Part shown: piece after piece, positions 59,230-64,000 of the stretch | Layout of the letters: the number at the start of each line of letters is the position of its first letter | How positions within the stretch are numbered: position 1 is the stretch's first letter | Assembly: GCA_039889245.1 (NCBI GenBank) | Contig: JAZGVH010000002.1 | Coordinates: forward strand, 1,116,001-1,180,000 | DNA length: 64,000 bases | Reading direction: 5' to 3' | Source: Dermatophilaceae bacterium Soc4.6 | GTDB lineage: Bacteria > Actinomycetota > Actinomycetes > Actinomycetales > Dermatophilaceae | Program-made: the position numbers and the translations under genes | Notes under the pieces: generated by a model | Told to the model about the DNA's origin: nothing | The model's database searches: none | What the model saw: only the letters and a program-made list of their open reading frames with translations

Positions 59230-59726
59230 CCCCCGGAGCGAAGGATCACCCCGTTGACGCACCCAGCGGTCACAGGCCGGGTCTCCCCTGCGCTACCCCA
59301 GGTCCCCTCCCTGCGCCGTTATGAACGTTTCTGTCCCTGCCCACAACCCGGGCGCCAGTTGGCTCCGAATGACTGGGCAACAGGATGGACGCCGACCGGG
59401 TCGCAACCGCCCGATCAGCCTCCGCCGCCTCGGCGGACTCCTGTCGGAGGAGGAGTCGGACCCGCGTCTCACCAGACGAGGACCTGGCCCCTGGTCCCGC
59501 CCCACACAGGGGCTGGGGTGGGAGACCTTCGCTGTCCCACGGCCGTTGCACCCGGGGAGGGAGGACGGCTCGAGGATCAGGAGGCGAGGACCGGAGCAGG
59601 AGACGAGCAGCCGCGGGCCCAGGGGGTCTGCAGGACGGCAGCTCCCGCTCCGGGCCTCGCTTCCCGTCGGCGCCGTCCGCTTCCCGTCGGCGTCGCGGAC
59701 CCGACCTCCGCCGCGGAGCCCACGGG
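59230..59726. other. Gene-free stretch of about 500 bases
   Basis: No frame on either strand resembles a protein I know or keeps the codon bias of the neighbours. A direct repeat CGCTTCCCGTCGGCG occurs twice near 59658-59695. The region separates the ABC exporter from a decaying GMC oxidoreductase and is probably degraded former coding DNA. Confidence 0.4.
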
Positions 59727-60205
59727 TCAGCCCGCGACCGCCGCCGGCTCGCTCGCGGCGACCGGCTCGAGCCGCACGTAGTCGTCACCCTGCACCGGCC
59801 GGCGGTCGGGCTCGCCCTTGACCGGCCACAGCGACATGGCCCGCTCGGCCTGCGCCGTGATCGTCAGCGACGGGTTGACCCCGAGATTGGCCGACACCGC
59901 GGCGCCGTCGGTCACGTGGATGCCGGGGTAGCCCCCTACGCGCTGGTAGGCGTCGATGACCCCCGTCTTGCGGCTGTCGGAGATCGGTGCCCCGCCGAGG
60001 AAGTGAGGACCCGGGCACCCTTGGCGCGCGCGTCCTCGACGTGCTCGGCCACCCGATGGGCCTGGTCCATCGACAGCAGGCTGCCCATGTCGAAGCCCCA
60101 GCGCAGGGCGACGCTGACCGCACGGTCGAGGTTGGCGTCGGCGCGCACGTAGAGGGAGTTCTTGCCGGCGTCGTGGTCGTGGGCCACTCGGGGCGGGGGG
60201 CGCAC
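59727..60205 (-). pseudogene. Remnant of a GMC-family oxidoreductase (C-terminal part, frameshifted)
   Basis: The last part reads HFLGGAPISDSRKTGVIDAY, then QRVGGYPGIHVTDGAAVSAN and LGVNPSLTITAQAERAMSLW. This is the conserved C-terminal FAD-dependent GMC_oxred_C region (HxxGG ... HVTDGxAV...NPSLTI). The preceding frame (SLYVRADANLDRAVSVALRW to about ARAKGARVL) is in another phase, with the shift near 59995-60010. The FAD-binding N-terminal two thirds of a normal 500-residue enzyme is missing. In M. tuberculosis choD, a GMC oxidase, lies beside guaB3 as here. Confidence 0.75.
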
Positions 60206-60300
60206 ACCGCGCGGGCGGTGAGGGCGTCGACGGCCCGCTCACTACCGTCGGTAACCTTCGTCTCACTGGGCGAATTGTCGGTATCCCCTAGGATGCCCGT

Positions 60301-61467
60301 ATGAAGATCGCTGTCGCGGGGCTCGGCTACGTGGGCCTGTCCAACGCCGTCCTGCTCGCCGCCCACCACGAGGTCGTCGCCTTCGACATCGACGCCGGCC
60401 GCGTGGCCCTGGTCAACGAGCGGCGCTCCCCCATCGTCGACCCCGAGCTCGAGGACTACCTGGCCAACCACGAGCTCGACCTGCGGGCCACGACCGACCG
60501 CGACGAGGCCTGCGCCGGCGCCGACGTCGTCGTGGTCGCCACCCCGACCGACTACGACGTCGACCGCAACTTCTTCGACACCTCGTCGGTCGACGAGACC
60601 ATCGACGCCGTCGCGCGCATCGCCCCGCAGGCCACCGTCGTGGTCAAGTCGACGATCCCCGTCGGGTTCACCCGCTCGCGCATGGAGACCCACCCCGGCC
60701 TGACGCTGCTCTTCTCCCCCGAGTTCCTGCGCGAGGGCCGGGCGCTGCACGACAACCTGCACCCCAGCCGGGTCGTCGTCGGTGGCGACGCCGCCGCGGC
60801 GAAGCTCTTCGCCGACCTGCTGGTCGAGGGTGCCCTCGACGACGACGTGCCCGTGCTGCTGACCGACCCCACCGAGGCCGAGGCGATCAAGCTCTTCGCC
60901 AACACCTACCTCGCCATGCGGGTCGCCTACTTCAACGAGCTCGACACGTATGCCGCGATGCACGGCCTCGACACCCGCTCCATCATCGAGGGGGTCGGTC
61001 TCGACCCGAGGATCGGGTCGCACTACAACAACCCGTCCTTCGGCTACGGCGGCTACTGCCTGCCGAAGGACACCAAGCAGCTGCTGGCCAACTTCGACCA
61101 GGTCCCGCAGAACCTCATCCACGCCATCGTCGACTCCAACACGACCCGCAAGGACTTCGTCGCCACCGACATCCTGCGCCGGGAGCCGCAGGTCGTGGGG
61201 ATGTATCGCCTCGTGATGAAGTCGGGGTCGGACAACTTCAGGTCGAGCTCGATCCAGGGGATCATGAAGCGCATCAAGTCCAAGGGCGTCGAGGTCGTCG
61301 TCTACGAGCCGGCCCTCGACGACGAGGACTTCTACCACTCGCGGGTCGTCCGCGACTTCGACGAGTTCAAGCGCATCAGCGACGTCATCGTCGCCAACCG
61401 CCACACCGACGACCTCGCCGACGTGGCCGAGAAGGTCTACACCCGCGACATCTACGGGCGCGACTGA
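60301..61467 (+). CDS. UDP-glucose/GDP-mannose dehydrogenase family protein
   Basis: A 388-residue NAD-dependent enzyme that oxidises a nucleotide sugar twice to the uronic acid, for capsule or wall polysaccharide. The N-terminal Rossmann motif [19 protein letters not shown] is at residues 2-20, [12 protein letters not shown] near 118, [22 protein letters not shown] near 140, the Lys/Asn segment [20 protein letters not shown] near 196, and the catalytic Cys in [15 protein letters not shown] near 247. The group is that of short UDP-glucose 6-dehydrogenases. ATG 60301 is six bases after TAGGAT, so the start is probably leaderless. Confidence 0.9.
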   Translation: MKIAVAGLGYVGLSNAVLLAAHHEVVAFDIDAGRVALVNERRSPIVDPELEDYLANHELDLRATTDRDEACAGADVVVVATPTDYDVDRNFFDTSSVDETIDAVARIAPQATVVVKSTIPVGFTRSRMETHPGLTLLFSPEFLREGRALHDNLHPSRVVVGGDAAAAKLFADLLVEGALDDDVPVLLTDPTEAEAIKLFANTYLAMRVAYFNELDTYAAMHGLDTRSIIEGVGLDPRIGSHYNNPSFGYGGYCLPKDTKQLLANFDQVPQNLIHAIVDSNTTRKDFVATDILRREPQVVGMYRLVMKSGSDNFRSSSIQGIMKRIKSKGVEVVVYEPALDDEDFYHSRVVRDFDEFKRISDVIVANRHTDDLADVAEKVYTRDIYGRD

Positions 61468-61492
61468 CGTCCGCTCGTTGCGCCGGGTGGGG

Positions 61493-62614
61493 TCAGGCGC
61501 GTTCGTACGGTGCGACGACGACCTCGACCCGCTGGAACTCCTTGACGTCGGAGTAGCCCGTCGTCGCCATCGCCCGGCGCAGTGCCCCGATGATGTTGGT
61601 CGTGCCGTCGGCGAGGTGGCTCGGGCCGAAGAGGATCTCCTCGAGCGTGCCCTGGGTGCTCATCTCGATGCGCTCGCCGCGCGGCAACAGGCCGTGGTGC
61701 GCCTCCGGGCCCCAGTGGAATCCGCTCCCGGGAGCCTCGGACGCGCGGGCGAGGGCGGCGCCGAGCATGACGGCGTCGGCGCCACAGGCGACGGCCTTGA
61801 CGATGTCGCCCGAGCTGCCGACCCCTCCGTCGGCGATGACGTGCACGTAGCGGCCCCCCGACTCGTCGAGGTAGTCGCGCCGGGCCGCCGCCACGTCGGC
61901 GACGGCCGAGGCCATCGGGGCGTGGATGCCGAGGGTCTGGCGGGTCGTGTGCGCCGCGCCGCCGCCGAAGCCGACGAGCACGCCGGCCGCACCCGTGCGC
62001 ATCAGGTGCAGCGCTGCGGTGTAGCCCGCCGCACCCCCGACGATCACCGGCACGTCGAGCTCGTAGATGAAGCGCTTGAGGTTGAGGGGCTCCGCGCGGC
62101 CGGAGACGTGCTCCGCGCTGACCGTGGTGCCGCGGATGACGAAGAGGTCGCAGCCACCGTCGACGACCGACTTCCAGTGTTGCTGCGTGCGCTGGGGTGA
62201 CAGGGCACCGGCGACGGTGATGCCCGCCTGTCGCAGCTGCTGGAGCCGCTGCGTGATCAGGTCGGGCTTGATCTCCTCGGCGTAGATCTCCTGCATCCGC
62301 GCGGTGGCGGTCGCGGGGTCGAGCCGAGCGATCTCGGCGAGGTAGGGCTCGGGGTCGTCGTAGCGGGTCCACAGGCCCTCGAGGTCGAGCACCGGCAGCC
62401 CACCGAGCCGGCCGAGCTCGATGGCGGTCGCCGGCGACATCACGGAGTCCATCGGGGCGCCCATGACGGGGATGTCGAAGTGGTAGGCGTCGATCTGCCA
62501 GCCCACCGAGACCTCCTCGGGGTCGCGGGTGCGGCGGCTCGGGACGACGGCGATGTCGTCGAAGGAATACGCCCGGCGTCCGCGCTTGCCGCGCCCGATC
62601 TCGATCTCAGTCAC
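61493..62614 (-). CDS. guaB3: GuaB3-family IMP dehydrogenase-related protein
   Basis: A 373-residue member of the IMPDH/GMP reductase superfamily without CBS domains. It begins VTEIEIGRGKRGRRAYSFDDIAVVPSRRTRDPEEV, and has PVMGAPMDSVMSPATAIELGRLGGLPVLDLEGLW-type substrate-barrel sequence near residue 50. The loop that in IMPDH carries the catalytic Cys (GPGSxCTTR) reads GGGAAHTTR here, so the Cys is replaced by His. Its reaction is unsettled; cyanobacterial GuaB3 has GMP reductase activity. GTG 62614 follows TAGCCT by six bases, so it is probably leaderless. Next to guaB and a GMC-oxidase remnant. Confidence 0.9.
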   Translation of the reverse strand: MTEIEIGRGKRGRRAYSFDDIAVVPSRRTRDPEEVSVGWQIDAYHFDIPVMGAPMDSVMSPATAIELGRLGGLPVLDLEGLWTRYDDPEPYLAEIARLDPATATARMQEIYAEEIKPDLITQRLQQLRQAGITVAGALSPQRTQQHWKSVVDGGCDLFVIRGTTVSAEHVSGRAEPLNLKRFIYELDVPVIVGGAAGYTAALHLMRTGAAGVLVGFGGGAAHTTRQTLGIHAPMASAVADVAAARRDYLDESGGRYVHVIADGGVGSSGDIVKAVACGADAVMLGAALARASEAPGSGFHWGPEAHHGLLPRGERIEMSTQGTLEEILFGPSHLADGTTNIIGALRRAMATTGYSDVKEFQRVEVVVAPYERA

Positions 62615-62648
62615 GAGCACAGGCTATCGGCCCGCGGGTGCCACCCTT

Positions 62649-62692
62649 GCGTCCGCGTCGGGGTGGGCTCTTGCCCGCCGGGACGCGGACGC
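62649..62692 (-). terminator. Hairpin after the acyltransferase-like gene; member of a three-copy hairpin family
   Basis: GCGTCCGCGTC pairs with GACGCGGACGC (11 bp), followed by a two-base mismatch and a further seven or so pairs (GGGTGGGC with GCCCGCC) around TCTT. It lies nine bases after the stop of the gene at 62701-63591. Confidence 0.72.
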
Positions 62693-62700
62693 CCCCGGCG

Positions 62701-63591
62701 TCAGCGCCAGGGGAGCCAGCCGCCGCGCTCGTGCCAGTGCCCGCCACCGGCCCACAGGTCGAGGACGGCGCGTCGCAGGGTCGAGTCACGGGGCAGCTGC
62801 GCCCATGGGGTCGCCGCGTCGTCCCAGAGGAACCGGCGCACCGACCGGTCACCGTCTCCCGGCTCGCCCCCGAGGGTGAAGCGCGACTGGAATGCCACCA
62901 GGTTGGACGACGGGGGCAGCATCGCCACGAGCTGGGGGTCGAGCAGCCACGAGTGGCAGACCAGGGCGGCATACCGCTCCTCGCCGTAGCGCTTGCGGAA
63001 GAAGGTGCGCGCCGCCGCGAGCGACGCGTCGACGCTTCCGGGCAGCAGGCGTCCACTATTACCCGGGATGTGCAGGTCGAGCACGAGATCACCCGGCCCA
63101 CAGGGGAACCCGGCCTGTCGCAGCTCGAGGCCCGGCCCCGGTACGAGACGTCGCCGCTCGAACTGCAGCCGCCCGAGCTGCACGATCGCCCCGTGCCCGT
63201 GACGCGTCAGCCAGCTGGTGAGCTCGTCCCCGAGCCCCACCTCACCGCACCACGCCCGATTGCGCACGAGCATCCGCCCGACGTCGGCCAGCGTGTCGGC
63301 GGTGACCTGGGGCGTGACTCCCCGCCGCTTGTGCTCCGCCAACAGCTCGGGCAGCACCCGGACGAAGGCCACGACCGGGAGGTAGGCAGCCACCCCCGGG
63401 AGATGGAGCGGGCGGGGCGGCAGGGACGGGCCGGGCGACGGGTTGCCCATCGCCGCGACGAGCGCGGCAGCCGCCTGCGCGACCCAGGCCGCGAGGGCGG
63501 CGTCACGACGTACGGCGTCGTCGGCGGCGCGCACTGCCACCCGGTCGCCCACGGGGACGGCGAAGAGCGCCAGCGCCCGCTCGAGGCCCAC
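62701..63591 (-). CDS. Acyltransferase-domain (DUF5596-like) protein of unknown function
   Basis: A 296-residue protein, mostly helical in the first half (YLPVVAFVRVLPELLAEHKRRGVTPQVTADTLADVGRML near residues 70-107). The second half looks like a GNAT-style fold: LDLHIPGNSGRLLPGSVDASLAAARTFFRKRYGEERYAALVCHSWLLDPQ near 172-222, then FLWDDAATP and TLRRAVLDLW. Actinobacterial relatives are annotated as acyltransferase-domain proteins with a DUF5596 region; I hold this as tentative, and no substrate is known. The start is a GTG 23 bases after the guaB stop, so it is probably in the guaB operon. Confidence 0.65.
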   Translation of the reverse strand: MGLERALALFAVPVGDRVAVRAADDAVRRDAALAAWVAQAAAALVAAMGNPSPGPSLPPRPLHLPGVAAYLPVVAFVRVLPELLAEHKRRGVTPQVTADTLADVGRMLVRNRAWCGEVGLGDELTSWLTRHGHGAIVQLGRLQFERRRLVPGPGLELRQAGFPCGPGDLVLDLHIPGNSGRLLPGSVDASLAAARTFFRKRYGEERYAALVCHSWLLDPQLVAMLPPSSNLVAFQSRFTLGGEPGDGDRSVRRFLWDDAATPWAQLPRDSTLRRAVLDLWAGGGHWHERGGWLPWR

Positions 63592-63614
63592 CGGCGCCGG
63601 TGCGGGCGGCCCGC

Positions 63615-64000
<386 letters not shown>

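Overview
The window is about 72% GC. It has strong G/C bias at third codon positions, many GTG starts, many overlapping ATGA/GTGA gene junctions, and many genes whose start codon sits 6-9 bases after a TANNNT box with no Shine-Dalgarno sequence. Gene content fits a high-GC actinobacterium: monomeric isocitrate dehydrogenase, PcrA with a C-terminal tail, a PerM-like DUF6350 protein, GuaB3, MurT/GatD and DUF3017. My best guess is a member of Micrococcales, near Intrasporangiaceae. That placement is inferred from gene content and style, not from a phylogeny. No rRNA, tRNA, CRISPR array, complete insertion sequence or prophage was seen.

Layout. 1-4.9 kb: end of a HemD-like protein, YihY-type membrane protein with a coupled 2H phosphoesterase, galactokinase, EamA exporter. 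4.9-14.3 kb: surface/secreted block with two tandem delta-60-repeat proteins, an amidohydrolase, and an operon of a three-repeat secreted protein, a small Tat-signal protein and a DUF4331 protein. 14.3-26.6 kb: central metabolism with icd, aqpZ, mdh, DUF3017, folD, purH, purN, a membrane protein, DUF6350, sucD and sucC. 26.8-33 kb: DUF3048 lipoprotein, a probable 6C small RNA, lipase-like hydrolase, M23 peptidase and pcrA. The sucC/sucD, perM-like, purN/purH, M23 and pcrA set is also clustered in Mycobacterium tuberculosis.

33-47.6 kb: a two-component pair; cysteine dioxygenase plus rhodanese behind a cysteine-rich leader peptide; quinone oxidoreductase; a second two-component pair whose kinase carries a PspC domain, divergent from a PspC membrane protein (resembling the EsrISR envelope-stress system); Nudix, glycosyltransferase, PIG-L and SDR genes; and gatD/murT for peptidoglycan amidation. 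47.6-49.3 kb: a patch of small ORFs and broken genes, including a frameshifted DUF309 gene. 49.3-51.8 kb: a MerR-controlled ABC-2 exporter. 52-64 kb: guaA, DUF3817, SURF1, a lipoprotein, a heterodimeric ABC exporter, a remnant GMC oxidoreductase, a UDP-glucose dehydrogenase family gene, guaB3, an acyltransferase-like gene and the end of guaB.

The genes cover the TCA cycle (icd, mdh, sucCD), purine synthesis (purH, purN, folD for one-carbon units, guaA, guaB) and cell-envelope work. The main non-coding and regulatory observations are the probable 6C RNA, the cysteine leader peptide, a perfect 20-bp palindrome between icd and aqpZ, a hairpin repeated at three operon ends, and an 11-bp-period direct repeat upstream of the M23 peptidase.
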